Source: CAYVHB01 sp964450865 (GTDB lineage: Bacteria; Bacillota; Clostridia; Saccharofermentanales; UBA5734). From it: a stretch of 64,000 nt of DNA. The position numbers were made by a program, and so were the translations under genes. Below, piece by piece: positions 1 through 9,505 of the stretch (within the stretch, counting starts at the first letter, position 1; every line of letters starts with the position of its first letter). Under the pieces are notes generated by a model, which saw nothing but the letters and a program-made list of their open reading frames with translations, was not told where the DNA came from and searched no databases. The stretch is taken from contig CAYVHB010000017.1 in assembly GCA_964450865.1 (NCBI GenBank), forward strand, positions 6,328-70,327, written 5' to 3'.

Positions 1-129
1 ATTCCCATGCTCCCGGGGCGTCGTTCCCTGAATCTGGCCAATGCGGTCGCGATCATGGCGTATGAGGTTTTACGTCAGCAGGGCTTTCCCGGTTTTGATT
101 GTCAGAGCCATTGCCTGGATATCCGCTGA
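1..129 (+). CDS. trmL: tRNA (cytidine/uridine-2'-O)-methyltransferase, C-terminal end (TrmL-like)
   Basis: Only the last 42 codons are present; the gene begins upstream of the window. The visible peptide contains RSLNLANAVAIMAYEVLRQ, the C-terminal SPOUT knot signature (S-L-N-L-x-N-A-V-A-I) of TrmL-type enzymes. These use SAM to 2'-O-methylate nucleotide 34 of tRNA-Leu isoacceptors. The stop is TGA at 127-129. The assignment rests on this short motif, so another SPOUT family 2'-O-methyltransferase is possible. Confidence 0.72.
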   Translation: MPMLPGRRSLNLANAVAIMAYEVLRQQGFPGFDCQSHCLDIR

Positions 130-150
130 TCCGGATCCATCATCTTTCCT

Positions 151-175
151 GCAGATCAGGATCCTGCTGATCTGC
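151..175 (+). terminator. hairpin after the trmL-like gene
   Basis: A 9-bp perfect stem (151-159 with 167-175) around a 7-nt loop lies 21 bases after the stop codon. No T-run follows, so it may be an RNA-end or processing hairpin and not a classical intrinsic terminator. It is embedded in a degenerate 40-bp tandem duplication: CCTGCAGATCAGGATC at 148 recurs with one change at 188. Confidence 0.35.
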
Positions 176-273
176 AAACCCATCCATCCTGCGGATCAGG
201 ATCTTCATTCATTTCGCTCTGTAGCCAGGCTTTCGATGCGCTTTAAATTCAACATGAAAAAGGAGCAGATCAG

Positions 274-1622
274 ATGCTGCAGGAAAAGACAATCGTCGAC
301 TTGTTTTGCCAATTGGCGGCGCAGAATGCACCATCACGCCAGGAACNNNNNNNNNNNNNNNNNNNNNNNNNNNNNNNNNNNNNNNNNNNNNNNNNNNNNN
401 NNNNNNNNNNNNNNNNNNNNNNNNNNNNNNNNNNNNNNNNNNNNNNATCGTCGACTTGTTTTGCCAATTGGCGGCGCAGAATGCACCATCACGCCAGGAA
501 CGGGCTGTGGCTGATTTAGTCTGCCAATATCTGGCCGGACTGGGACTGGCTGTGTCCGAAGATGATGCGGCGTCAGCGATAGGCGGCAATTGCGGCAATT
601 TAATATGTCGCGTCCCGGCCAGTCCGGGTCAGGATGCAGCAACTGGCGAAAATGTGGCGGATGCCGGTATCTCCCGGTCCGCCAGCCTGGCAGGCCAGCT
701 GCCACCCTTGCTGTTCAGCACCCATCTGGACACGGTGATGCCCTGTGCCGATAAGAAAATCATGATTTCAGATGATCGGATCATTTATACTGATGGCCAG
801 ACTATACTGGGTGCCGACGACCTGGCGGGTGTCACCGCTATTCTGGCAGCGGTGGCCCATATTCAGCACAATCACCTGCCGCATGGCCGCCTGGAGCTGC
901 TTTTTTCCGTTGCGGAGGAACAACACCTGCTGGGTATCCAGCACCTGGCGGCCGGCGCGCTGGCTGCCAGGCAGGGCTATGTGCTGGATACCAGCGGCGC
1001 ACCCGGACTGGCAGTAATCCAGGCACCCGGACATATTCACTTCGACGTGACGATTACAGGCAGGTCGGCTCATGCGGGGATTGCCCCGGAAACCGGGCTC
1101 AGCGCTATTACCGTGGCCGCCCAGGCTATTGCCGCCATGCGGCTGGGCCGGGTTAATCCACGGACAACAGCCAATATCGGCCTGATTGAGGGCGGTGGCG
1201 AAACCAATATTGTTGCCCGGACCTGTCGTCTGACTGCCGAATGCCGTTCGTTGAACCTGCAGGAATTGCAGGCCCAGGCTGCCCATATGCGGGCCTGTCT
1301 GCAGCAGGCCGCTGATACAGCCGGTGCCCGGGTTGAAGTCAAGGAAAAGGTCTCGTATTATCCCTATGAAGTGGCAGCGGATGCCCCGGTCGTCCGCCGC
1401 TTCCTGGCTGCCTGCCAGCGCCTGCAGATTCCGGCAAACCTGATTCAGACTGGCGGTGGCAGTGACCTGAATATTCTGGCCCAGGCGGATTTGCAAGGTG
1501 TTGTCCTTTCGACCGGTATGCAGAACGTCCATTCCGGCCAGGAACATCTGGCGATCGATGACTTGTTCAACCTGACCCGCCTGGTCATTGAGCTGATGAC
1601 CGACCTGGGCGACTATGCCTGA
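274..1622 (+). CDS. PepT-like M20 family metallopeptidase, interrupted by an assembly gap
   Basis: M20/M28 zinc aminopeptidase-like hydrolase of the PepT-like group, probably a cytoplasmic di- or tripeptidase. Visible metal-site motifs are STHLDTV (His and Asp), LGADDLAG (bridging Asp), SVAEEQHLLG (Glu-Glu catalytic pair) and a late NVHSGQEH histidine. GRSAHAG marks the inserted lid/dimerisation domain. ATG 274 follows AAGGAG at 260-265. The 100-N gap at 347-446 is flanked by identical 55-bp sequence (292-346 and 447-501). Deleting 292-446 restores one open frame of about 397 residues from ATG 274, a normal family length. As written, the N-run shifts the frame, but the gene is probably intact. 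Confidence 0.85.
292..501. repeat. exact 55-bp duplication flanking an N-gap (assembly artefact)
   Basis: Bases 292-346 and 447-501 are identical, and the 100 Ns between them are a fixed-size scaffold gap. A 55-bp end overlap fits two contigs sharing one k-mer length that were scaffolded without being merged. The reading frame is restored only if one copy and the Ns are removed, so the duplication is not likely to be biological. Confidence 0.9.
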
Positions 1623-1725
1623 TCTGAACAGGCCCGCTTACCTGGGCCCCAGGATGCAAATGCGTGTTAATTCTATGTAAAATGTGCAAAACATTATATT
1701 TACAATAGGATCGAGCCCCTAACGA

Positions 1726-1734
1726 TGATATAAT
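1726..1734 (+). promoter_or_regulatory. extended -10 promoter for the phosphate transporter
   Basis: TGATATAAT at 1726-1734 is a perfect -10 hexamer (TATAAT, 1729-1734) with the upstream TG of an extended -10. No good -35 lies 17 bp upstream, which is common for extended -10 promoters. It sits about 70 bases before the pit start in an AT-rich stretch. Confidence 0.55.
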
Positions 1735-1805
1735 ACTTGACGCATGGTTTTTACCCCATGTTCGAACTGTCAAGATACATCTACCTTGAGAAGTGAGGTA
1801 CCCCG

Positions 1806-2840
1806 ATGGTTATATCATCTGCGTTGGTAATCAGTATCATACTGGTGCTGGCAGTAATTTTCGTCAATGGATGGACAGACGCCCCCAATGCAATTGCTAC
1901 TGCTGTATCGACCCGTTGCCTCAGCCCTCGTGCGGCCGTTATCTTAGCCGTTATCTTCAACACCCTTGGTGCCGGCTTCATGACGCTGGTCAATGCCAAG
2001 GTTGCTGAGACCATCACCAAAATGGTTAAATTCGATGCCACTCCTGCCTCGGCCAATGATCCGCTGATTGTTCTGGCCGCTTCACTGGCGGCCATTGTCA
2101 TCTGGGCAACGGCTGCCTGGTACTTTGGCATTCCAACCAGTGAAAGCCATGCCCTGATTGCCGGGATCACCGGTGGCGCGATCGCGCTCGGCAATGGTTT
2201 TAATGCGGTCAATGCCCAGGAATGGAACAAAGTCCTGATCGGCCTGGGCATCTCCTCAGTCCTGGGTTTCTTCAGCGGCTTTGTCATTGTCCGGCTCATT
2301 GCCTTTTTGTTCAAGCATGTGCGGCGGGCTACAGCCAATAAGATCTTTACCAATGGCCAGATTTTCGGCGCCAGCTGGATGGCCTTCATGCATGGAGCCC
2401 AGGACGGCCAGAAATTCATGGGTGTTTTTATGCTGGCCCTTTATCTGAATAATGCCGTTCAGAAAAGTCCGGATGGCAGTTTCAAGGTCGAGTGGTGGCT
2501 GATCATCGTCTGCTCCCTGGTCATGGGCCTGGGTACATCGGCTGGTGGCTACCGGATCATCAAGGCTGTCGGGATGGACATGGTCAAGCTGGAGAAATAC
2601 CAGGGTTTTGCCGCGGATATTGCTGCTGCCAGCTGTCTGCTGCTATCCTCACTGACCGGCATTCCAGTCAGCACCACGCATACCAAGACCACGGCGATCA
2701 TGGGCGTCGGCACCGCCCGCCGCCTTTCATCCGTCAACTGGACAGTCGTCAAGGATATGGTCCTGGCCTGGGTCCTGACCTTCCCCGGCTGTGGCCTGAT
2801 CGGCTTCCTGATGGCCAAGCTCTGCCTGCTGATCTTTTAA
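1806..2840 (+). CDS. pit: inorganic phosphate transporter, PiT family
   Basis: A 344-residue polytopic membrane protein that imports phosphate (as metal-phosphate) driven by the cation gradient. The two PiT signature repeats are visible: an N-terminal NGWTDAPNAIATAVSTR and a C-terminal LTGIPVSTTHTKTTAIMG. They form the inverted-repeat transport core and the first is a variant of the usual GANDxxNAxGT motif. Hydrophobic segments recur throughout. ATG 1806 follows a GAGGTA purine stretch at 1795-1800. The DUF47 gene 183 bases downstream is the typical partner of these transporters. Confidence 0.9.
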   Translation: MVISSALVISIILVLAVIFVNGWTDAPNAIATAVSTRCLSPRAAVILAVIFNTLGAGFMTLVNAKVAETITKMVKFDATPASANDPLIVLAASLAAIVIWATAAWYFGIPTSESHALIAGITGGAIALGNGFNAVNAQEWNKVLIGLGISSVLGFFSGFVIVRLIAFLFKHVRRATANKIFTNGQIFGASWMAFMHGAQDGQKFMGVFMLALYLNNAVQKSPDGSFKVEWWLIIVCSLVMGLGTSAGGYRIIKAVGMDMVKLEKYQGFAADIAAASCLLLSSLTGIPVSTTHTKTTAIMGVGTARRLSSVNWTVVKDMVLAWVLTFPGCGLIGFLMAKLCLLIF

Positions 2841-3023
2841 GTACGCACGATCCGCCGGATGACTGCATCGGATCTTTCCAAAGTACGGCCAGGATCTGTC
2901 AATAATGCTGATAATGAGCCAGGCCTGCCGGACGGCCACGCCGGATCACCCGGGAGGCCGGCCCCGATTGATGAAGAATGTGCAATGTGCAGCCGGTGGC
3001 TGCAAGATGAAGGAGAAACGTAA

Positions 3024-3641
3024 ATGGCACGGAAAAAGGAATTCAATTATTATGATGTTCTGATCACAGCATCGTCCTATTCGCATCAGGTTGCCGGGAA
3101 GCTGAATGATCTGATGAACAACTATGAAGATGTGCCAGCGAAGGCCAATGCCATTCACGACCTGGAACACGCGGCGGACAGTGAGGTGCACCGGCTGTGC
3201 GATGCCCTGCATGTGGCGTTCATTACACCCATTGACCGTGAAGATATTTATGGCCTGATCAAATCGATCGACGACATCACCGATCTTGTCGAGGATGTGG
3301 CTAATCGCTTCAATATGTTCAATATCAGCTCCGTCCGGCCGGAAGCCCTTGAACTGGGCCAGAAGATCGAAAAGGCCACGACTGTCCTGCACCAGCTGAT
3401 GGTTGAATTCAAGAACCACAAGAAGTCGCGCAAGATCATGCAGCTGGTCAAGGATGTCAACAGCGTGGAAGAGGAGGGCGACCGGCTCTATCGCGAATTT
3501 GTCAAGCGGTTGTTCAGCGGGGAGGAGTCCGTGCTGGAAATCATCAAGTGGAAAGATATTTATGACGATATGGAGAATGTCCTGGATGCCTGCGAAGACG
3601 TCGCCAACATCATCGAAGGCGTCGTGATGAAAAATAGCTGA
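3024..3641 (+). CDS. DUF47 / PhoU-like phosphate transport accessory protein
   Basis: A 205-residue all-helical cytosolic protein of the DUF47 (Pit accessory, PhoU-like) family. It contains the family pattern of acidic helices, with an early DLEHAADSEVHRL and a later DREDIYGLIKSIDDITDLVE that match the metal-binding E/DxxxD repeats. Members are thought to regulate the neighbouring PiT transporter. A good ribosome site (AAGGAG, 3008-3013) precedes ATG 3024. Here the accessory gene follows pit, whereas in many genomes it precedes it. Confidence 0.87.
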   Translation: MARKKEFNYYDVLITASSYSHQVAGKLNDLMNNYEDVPAKANAIHDLEHAADSEVHRLCDALHVAFITPIDREDIYGLIKSIDDITDLVEDVANRFNMFNISSVRPEALELGQKIEKATTVLHQLMVEFKNHKKSRKIMQLVKDVNSVEEEGDRLYREFVKRLFSGEESVLEIIKWKDIYDDMENVLDACEDVANIIEGVVMKNS

Positions 3642-3645
3642 CAGG

Positions 3646-4110
3646 ATGGTAATCAGCCCGCCGATGTTGAGATTTTTAGCGTTAGATTGTGAACTGGCTG
3701 TATATCGCAAGGGGTTCCTCGCGGTACATATTGACTTGGCCCGCGGGTACCTGACCTGGCGTGAAAGCAATCGCTGGTATAACAATTTTACGCGTACACT
3801 CAGTCCGGAGCAGATTGACTGGCTTAACTCGGTGCTGTCGTCGGTTGCCCTGATCGAGAGTTTGCCGGTCTGCAATGATGTGTGCCTGCCGATTGCCGGT
3901 CACCTGCTTGCCTCAGAGGAGCAAGCGGAAACCGGATCCACTGAACCGGATCAGGTTCCGATTTCACCCCAGCATCGCCTGGCCTGGTCGATCATTGCCC
4001 GGACCGGCGATGGCTGTTATGAGAAAACCGGACTGGACTCCCTGCCCCTGGGCTGGAATCAGCTGGCTGACATCATCGAAACCATCAGCCGCATGCCTTT
4101 TTGCCTCTAG
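3646..4110 (+). CDS. conserved-looking hypothetical protein
   Basis: A 154-residue soluble protein starting 4 bases after the DUF47 stop and probably co-transcribed and coupled with it. ATG 3664 is an alternative start, and neither start has a strong ribosome site. The C-terminal part reads G-x-G-x-Y-E-x-T-G-x-D-x-L-P-x-G-W, then I-E-x-I-S-R-x-P-F, which looks like a small folded domain, but I do not recognise the family. There is no signal peptide or membrane segment. A role in phosphate homeostasis is suggested only by position. Confidence 0.6.
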   Translation: MVISPPMLRFLALDCELAVYRKGFLAVHIDLARGYLTWRESNRWYNNFTRTLSPEQIDWLNSVLSSVALIESLPVCNDVCLPIAGHLLASEEQAETGSTEPDQVPISPQHRLAWSIIARTGDGCYEKTGLDSLPLGWNQLADIIETISRMPFCL

Positions 4111-4112
4111 CT

Positions 4113-4134
4113 GATGACAGGACCATCTGTCATC
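4113..4134 (+). other. hairpin after the hypothetical gene
   Basis: An 8-bp perfect stem (GATGACAG with CTGTCATC) and 6-nt loop lies immediately after the stop at 4110. There is no T-tract. It may stabilise the mRNA 3' end together with the terminator at 4187. Confidence 0.35.
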
Positions 4135-4186
4135 CACCAGTGAGCCTGCACGGAATACCATGGATAAAGCCCTTTTTTCGGAATAG

Positions 4187-4217
4187 AACTGGCAGTTTAC
4201 CCACTGCCAGTTTTCTG
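4187..4217 (+). terminator. intrinsic terminator of the pit operon
   Basis: A perfect 10-bp stem (4187-4196 with 4203-4212), loop TTACCC, followed by TTCTGTT. It separates the phosphate gene group from the downstream membrane-protein gene. Confidence 0.65.
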
Positions 4218-4254
4218 TTAGAATAGCATCAGTATTCTTCAGAGGACTGGCGAG

Positions 4255-4860
4255 GTGCGGATGGATTTTCTTGAAGGCTTCCTGATGGGACCGATTTGGA
4301 GTGACACAGAATACGAAACCCGGCGCCATATCGGCTTCCACCTGTTTCTCGGTTTCATGCTCAGTTCGCTGCTGATCTGGTTTGCCATCAAGCCCGAGCA
4401 GGCTGGCCGCTGGCTTGACTGGCCCTTGCCACTGCTGATCATCGTAGTTATCCTGATGGTTCTGGTTACGCCCTTTATCTGCAGCATTTATTACCGGCTG
4501 CACGTCCTGCTCAAGCTGCTTGTCCTGGCCTTCCTGGTTTTCAAGTTTGTGATTGCTCTTGTTGCGGCCTATCAGCTTATTCTGCCCCACGTCAATCTGG
4601 ACCTGATCATCGTTCCAGACCGGCTGATGACCTATGTGAATGATACCATTGCCAAGGCAACGGCGTATTATGCCGAGATGAGCAAAGCGACCGGGATGCT
4701 GCTGGGTATTGTGACCGGGGGCCTGCTGCTTGTCCTGCGCGTCGGGCTTCTGGTCGTTGCCATGCTGCTTGCCCCGGTTCTGCTGCTGCAGGCATTGAAG
4801 CTGGTCCAGCGTGCGATTGATTGGCTGGTTGCCCGTTATGTTTTGCGCAACTTCGACTGA
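4255..4860 (+). CDS. small multi-spanning membrane protein of unknown function
   Basis: A 201-residue protein with about four hydrophobic segments: near residues 29-43, 59-83, 85-108 and 150-180. The GTG at 4255 is preferred because AGAGGA (4241-4246) lies 8 bases upstream; ATG 4261 is the alternative. No catalytic motif is visible and I do not recognise the family. It stands alone between a terminator and pyruvate kinase, so context gives no function. Confidence 0.6.
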   Translation: MRMDFLEGFLMGPIWSDTEYETRRHIGFHLFLGFMLSSLLIWFAIKPEQAGRWLDWPLPLLIIVVILMVLVTPFICSIYYRLHVLLKLLVLAFLVFKFVIALVAAYQLILPHVNLDLIIVPDRLMTYVNDTIAKATAYYAEMSKATGMLLGIVTGGLLLVLRVGLLVVAMLLAPVLLLQALKLVQRAIDWLVARYVLRNFD

Positions 4861-4972
4861 CGACCGGCCAGGCCCGGTACAAATCTGATCTTTTCGTAAT
4901 GCTCGCATATCCCGTCCCAATCGTGAACAGCCAGATGTGATCAGCCAGATGATGAATAAGGGAGAATTGATT

Positions 4973-6709
4973 ATGCACAGAACAAAAATCATTTGTACCA
5001 TGGGGCCTGCTGTCGATAATGATGAAGTGCTGGAACAACTGATGCTCAAGGGCATGAATGTCGCCCGCCTGAATTTTTCCCACGGCAGTCATGATGATCA
5101 CAGGAAACGCGCCGACCGGATCAAGCGGCTGCGTGATCAGCATAACCTGCCGATCGCCCTGCTGCTCGACACCAAAGGTCCGGAAATCCGGACCGGTACC
5201 TTCGCCGAGGGCAAGATCCTGCTCGAAGAGGGCGACAAGGTTACGGTTACCGCCACGGCCCAGCCGGGTACAAGACAGCTGATTACTGTTTCCTATGCCA
5301 ATATCCACAAGGACCTCAAGCCCGGATCACGCATCCTGATTGATGACGGGCTGGTTGAGCTGGTTGTTCTGGCCATTGAGGATGGCAATGTTCAATGTGA
5401 AGTGCTCAATGGTGGCCCTGTTTCCAATTATAAAAGCATCAATCTGCCAGGGGTCGAGACGAATCTGCCGTCCCTTACGGAAAAGGATATCGCGGATATC
5501 CGGTTTGGCATTGAAAACGGCTTTGATTTTATTGCCGCTTCGTTTGTCCGCAAGGCGACCGATGTCCTGGAAATCCGCAAGCTGCTCGAGAAGTATCATG
5601 GCGAGCATATCCACGTCATAGCCAAGATCGAGAACCGCGAAGGTGTGGACAATTTTGACGAGATACTCAAGGTTTCTGATGGCATCATGGTCGCCCGTGG
5701 CGACCTGGGCGTGGAAATACCGATTCAGGAAGTGCCGTCTGTCCAGAAGTCCCTGATCCAGAAATGCTATCGGGTCGGCAAGCCGGTCATCACCGCGACA
5801 CAGATGCTGGATTCAATGATGCGCAATCCGCGACCGACACGGGCCGAGGTCAGTGACGTGGCCAACGCGATCATTGACGGCACCAGCGCGATCATGCTGT
5901 CCGGCGAAACAGCCGCTGGCAAATACCCGGTGGAGAGCCTGGCCATGATGGTGACCATCGCCGAGCAGACCGAGAAGTCAATCGATTACTGGGCCCGCTT
6001 TATGACGGCCAAGTATGAGATGGTACCCAGCGTGGCTAATGCCATCAGCCATGCAACCTGTATGACAGCCATGGATCTCAAAGCCTCGGCGATCGTTGCG
6101 GTTACGCATGGGGGCCGCACCGCCCGCCTGATTTCCCGTTTCCGGCCGGATTGCCCGATTATCGGCACCACCGTATCTCCTCAAGCTGTCCGCCAGCTGG
6201 CGCTGGCCTGGGGCGTCTTCCCCTATCTGGTCGGCGAGCTCCAGTCGACTGACGAAATGTTCGAGGTTGGCATGAACAAGGCCCTGGAATCCGGCTTCGT
6301 GAAAAATGGCGATGTTGTAGTCATCACGGGTGGTACACCGATGGGCATGAGCGGCACGACCAATACCCTGAAGGTGCAGAATATCGGCCGGATCCTGGTC
6401 GCCGGCAAGGGTATCGGCCGCGGTTCGATCAGCGCCGAGGCCATGGTTATCCAGGACGCCGAAGATTTGCGCAGTGCTGACCTGCGCAGTGACTACATTT
6501 TTGTTGCCGCGTCGACTGACAACAGCATGCTCAGCCAGATGAAAAAGGCCGTCGCCCTCGTCGTTGAGGACAGCGATCCGGCTTCTCACACCACGACGGT
6601 TGGCCTGGCCCTTGATATCCCGGTTATTTATGCCTGTGAAAATGCAACCAGGATCCTCAAGTCCGGCTCGATCATCAGCATCGATGTCGAGCGTGGCACC
6701 ATCAGCTGA
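4973..6709 (+). CDS. pyk: pyruvate kinase with C-terminal PEP-utiliser-like domain
   Basis: Converts PEP and ADP to pyruvate and ATP in the last step of glycolysis. The N-terminus RTKIICTMGPA and NVARLNFSHGSHDDH, the DTKGPEIRTG loop, and the active-site MVARGDLGVEIP and ATQMLDSM motifs are all present. The C-terminal 110 residues carry a PEP-utilising-enzyme-like domain (ASHTTTVGLALDIPVIYA), as in Bacillus-type 58x-residue enzymes; the catalytic His position is a conserved-looking S-H. ATG 4973 is chosen because AAGGGAGAA (4958-4966) is 6 bases upstream; an earlier in-frame ATG at 4937 lacks such a site. Length is 578 residues. Confidence 0.95.
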   Translation: MHRTKIICTMGPAVDNDEVLEQLMLKGMNVARLNFSHGSHDDHRKRADRIKRLRDQHNLPIALLLDTKGPEIRTGTFAEGKILLEEGDKVTVTATAQPGTRQLITVSYANIHKDLKPGSRILIDDGLVELVVLAIEDGNVQCEVLNGGPVSNYKSINLPGVETNLPSLTEKDIADIRFGIENGFDFIAASFVRKATDVLEIRKLLEKYHGEHIHVIAKIENREGVDNFDEILKVSDGIMVARGDLGVEIPIQEVPSVQKSLIQKCYRVGKPVITATQMLDSMMRNPRPTRAEVSDVANAIIDGTSAIMLSGETAAGKYPVESLAMMVTIAEQTEKSIDYWARFMTAKYEMVPSVANAISHATCMTAMDLKASAIVAVTHGGRTARLISRFRPDCPIIGTTVSPQAVRQLALAWGVFPYLVGELQSTDEMFEVGMNKALESGFVKNGDVVVITGGTPMGMSGTTNTLKVQNIGRILVAGKGIGRGSISAEAMVIQDAEDLRSADLRSDYIFVAASTDNSMLSQMKKAVALVVEDSDPASHTTTVGLALDIPVIYACENATRILKSGSIISIDVERGTIS

Positions 6710-6736
6710 CGGTCATTTATCAAAGCACTTCCAGCA

Positions 6737-6771
6737 GGCATCGCCCGGTCAACCCACCGGCGATGCCTTTT
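6737..6771 (+). terminator. intrinsic terminator of pyk
   Basis: GGCATCGCC (6737-6745) pairs with GGCGATGCC (6759-6767), followed by TTTT, 28 bases after the pyk stop. Confidence 0.75.
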
Positions 6772-6834
6772 GCGGTCTGATGCCTTGCGACCGTAATAAA
6801 AACAGTCCAATCAATTTTGAAAGAGGCGAGATGA

Positions 6835-8304
6835 ATGAAAGAATCCTATGATGACAGCCGTTATCAACGAACGGATCAGCCCCATGAACGCTATGTTTAT
6901 CCGCATCAGGGTTATTATGGCCAGGACCGGACATCTGGCCAGGTATCGTCTCCAGGACCGTCATCAACACCGGCAGGTGCTGGTGGCAATCGTTCCGCTG
7001 ATGAGCCAGCCAGCCCGCCGGCCGGCCAGCCGGTCAATCCAGATAATGGCCCTGCCGGCTCCTGGACTTACCAGGGTTCAAATTCAGCGCCGGATCAGCT
7101 GCCGCCCCGGAGATTCCACAAAGTCCTGGCCCTGATCGCTATTTTTCTGGCTGCGGCGATCCTGTTTTCTGCTGCAACAGCCGCCATCGTCTATACCGTA
7201 CTCAGGCCAGCCACTGATCAGGGCGAGGTCACGATTCACAGCGGTCAGACGACCCGCCCGGATACCCCTTCATCCAGTGCGCCGGCTGAGCCCGGCCAGC
7301 CGGGCAAAGACTTGACGGACAAGCATTTCAGTATTGCCGATGCGGCCACGCGGCCAGACGGCAGCAAACCGGCCCTGTCCATTATCCAGATTGCCGCCCA
7401 GGGCAAGCCAGCTGTCGTTGCCATCACGACAGAGACAACCGTTACCGATCCATTCGGCCAGACGGGCTTCGGTTCTGCAGCCGGATCCGGCTTTATCCTG
7501 ACTGCCAATGGCTATATTGTGACTAATTTTCATGTGATTGAAGACGCGCAGACCATCGCTGTCACGCTTGATAATGGCGATATTTACAATGCCAGCGTGG
7601 TTGGCACGGATAGCCAGAATGACCTGGCTGTGCTCAAAATTAATGCCAGTCAATTGCCGACGGTCGTCCTGGGCGATTCTGCCAGCCTGGAAGTCGGAGA
7701 ACTGGCGGTCGCGATCGGCAATCCGCTCGGCCAGCTGAGCGGCACCGTGACGGCCGGGATTATCAGTGCCCTCGACCGCGAGATTACCATTGACAATCAG
7801 ACTCTCAAACTGTTGCAGACTGATGCTGCCATTAATGCCGGCAATTCCGGTGGTGCCCTGTTTAATTCGTTTGGTGAGGTAATCGGCATCAATACAGCCA
7901 AGAATACGGGAACCGGGGTCGAAGGCCTGGGCTTTGCTATACCGATTGATTACGCCAAGCCGATTATCGAAAGCCTGATCCAGAATGGTTATGTAAAGGG
8001 TCGTCCGCGAATCGGCATCTATACCCGGGACCTGACGGCCCAGCTCGCCGAGTTTTACGATCTGCAGGCGGGCGTTTATGTCTCGCAGGTCACGCCAGGC
8101 AGTGCTGCCGAACGGGCTGGTATCCGCGAGGGTGATATCATCATCGCCGCCAACGGCCAGCCGGCCCTGACGACAGAGGCTATCAATACAATCAAAAACA
8201 GCCTCAAGCCGGGGGACACCATACGCCTGACGATCATTCGCGACAAGCAGCAACAAGAGGTTGCCGTTGTTCTTGACGAGGATACACCCGACACCCGTCC
8301 ATGA
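6835..8304 (+). CDS. HtrA/DegP-like membrane-anchored serine protease with PDZ domain
   Basis: Envelope quality-control protease of the trypsin-fold HtrA family, 489 residues. It has a hydrophilic, proline-rich cytoplasmic N-terminus (1-95), one transmembrane segment (about 97-122), a linker, and a protease domain with triad His233 (TNFHVIED), Asp263 (SQNDLAVLKI) and Ser338 (NAGNSGGAL). A single C-terminal PDZ domain (about 390-480, GSAAERAGIREGDII) follows. ATG 6835 follows GAGGCGAG; an overlapping ATG at 6831 is out of frame. This anchored single-PDZ layout is typical of Bacillota HtrA proteins. Confidence 0.92.
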   Translation: MKESYDDSRYQRTDQPHERYVYPHQGYYGQDRTSGQVSSPGPSSTPAGAGGNRSADEPASPPAGQPVNPDNGPAGSWTYQGSNSAPDQLPPRRFHKVLALIAIFLAAAILFSAATAAIVYTVLRPATDQGEVTIHSGQTTRPDTPSSSAPAEPGQPGKDLTDKHFSIADAATRPDGSKPALSIIQIAAQGKPAVVAITTETTVTDPFGQTGFGSAAGSGFILTANGYIVTNFHVIEDAQTIAVTLDNGDIYNASVVGTDSQNDLAVLKINASQLPTVVLGDSASLEVGELAVAIGNPLGQLSGTVTAGIISALDREITIDNQTLKLLQTDAAINAGNSGGALFNSFGEVIGINTAKNTGTGVEGLGFAIPIDYAKPIIESLIQNGYVKGRPRIGIYTRDLTAQLAEFYDLQAGVYVSQVTPGSAAERAGIREGDIIIAANGQPALTTEAINTIKNSLKPGDTIRLTIIRDKQQQEVAVVLDEDTPDTRP

Positions 8305-8378
8305 CCGGCCAGGCCAAATTTGCTGACTGCTGCTGACCTTTCCTTCATGGACGGGGCACGTGCCAGAGGAGGGACCTT

Positions 8379-9347
8379 GTGAATATTCGCCATTGGTTCA
8401 GGCGTGACGTCCTGATCCCCGCCGGACTGTTGCTCGCCTTTGGCTATCTGCTGTACAGGCTGGCTCATGCAGTACAGCAGCTGCCTGTCTATCAGACCAG
8501 CTCCTGGCTGCCGTGGCTGCTCAATGCCTGCTATGTGCTGTATGGGTTGCTGGCGGTTGTTACCGTGCGGCACATCCTGTCGACCTACGCCCTGGAGCGC
8601 TTTGATCCAGGCGATCCGGCCAGCCTGCAGCGTTTACGCCGGATGCTGCGTTATCAGCTGATGTTCCGGGTTGAGGCGCAGCAAGACCTGTTGCAGGCCC
8701 TGATGACCAGCCTGGGCCAGTCCGGTTACGTGGCAGAAGCCCACAATCCGGCGATCGGTACCGTCATGGTCAAGGCTCGCCGCTGGTTGCTGATTCCCCA
8801 TACGAGCCGGAAACGGGTTATCCTGATGGATATGCAACCCATCAATGTCCTGCGAGTCGACCAGCAGTTAAGAGACAGCATTCGCTATATCCGCAACCAG
8901 TCCCGGGAGCCATCGACCCGCAATTGTGTCGTGATTATCACCCGCCTGGCCGATTCAATTGAAGTTACATCGGCGGCAGCCGGTATTGTCAATTTTCTCG
9001 GCCGTTATCAGGGCGGCGCCCTGGGGGCCATGCTGCTGGACGGCGCGCAAAGCCGCTTGTACTATCCGATTGACCAGACCACCATTCCGTTCCGGCATCG
9101 CCTTTTCGCCTTTGTGATCCGCCGCCGCCTGATTAACCAGATCAGCGGCGGCTTCTACAGCTTGATGCGCCAGACGAAGAACCGGATGATCGGGGCCTTG
9201 CGCCTGAAACCTGCTGCCGCTGAACAGGACCGATCCAGCCCGGCCATGGATCCAGCGCCGCGACGCCCCATTCCGTCTGCGTCTCCATCTGCAGAGCCCG
9301 GCCCTGAAGTTGCGCCAGATGAACCAGAAAGAAATGAACCATCATAA
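8379..9347 (+). CDS. hypothetical protein with two N-terminal membrane helices
   Basis: A 322-residue protein starting at GTG 8379 with a strong AGAGGAGGGA site (8367-8376 region) just upstream. Two hydrophobic segments near residues 11-27 and 43-64 are followed by a soluble, arginine-rich cytoplasmic part and a disordered Pro/Ser/Glu-rich tail (about 280-322). I do not recognise a known fold or catalytic motif. It follows htrA by 74 bases and may be co-expressed with it. Confidence 0.6.
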   Translation: MNIRHWFRRDVLIPAGLLLAFGYLLYRLAHAVQQLPVYQTSSWLPWLLNACYVLYGLLAVVTVRHILSTYALERFDPGDPASLQRLRRMLRYQLMFRVEAQQDLLQALMTSLGQSGYVAEAHNPAIGTVMVKARRWLLIPHTSRKRVILMDMQPINVLRVDQQLRDSIRYIRNQSREPSTRNCVVIITRLADSIEVTSAAAGIVNFLGRYQGGALGAMLLDGAQSRLYYPIDQTTIPFRHRLFAFVIRRRLINQISGGFYSLMRQTKNRMIGALRLKPAAAEQDRSSPAMDPAPRRPIPSASPSAEPGPEVAPDEPERNEPS

Positions 9348-9505
9348 ACGAATCAACAGCCGGATGTACCATCATCAAACAAATCAATGTTAAAAAGAAT
9401 AACGCAAAAAGAGTCCTTTATAAACCATTATTAAAACCCAACTGAAGCGAATAAGCGAAAAGTGAATCAACAATGAATAAATGAAATGATAGAGGTACTG
9501 ACAGC

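Noticed and set aside
1781..2419. 212-residue minus-strand frame opposite the phosphate transporter
   Set aside because: It is antisense to a clear PiT gene and its composition is a shadow of it.
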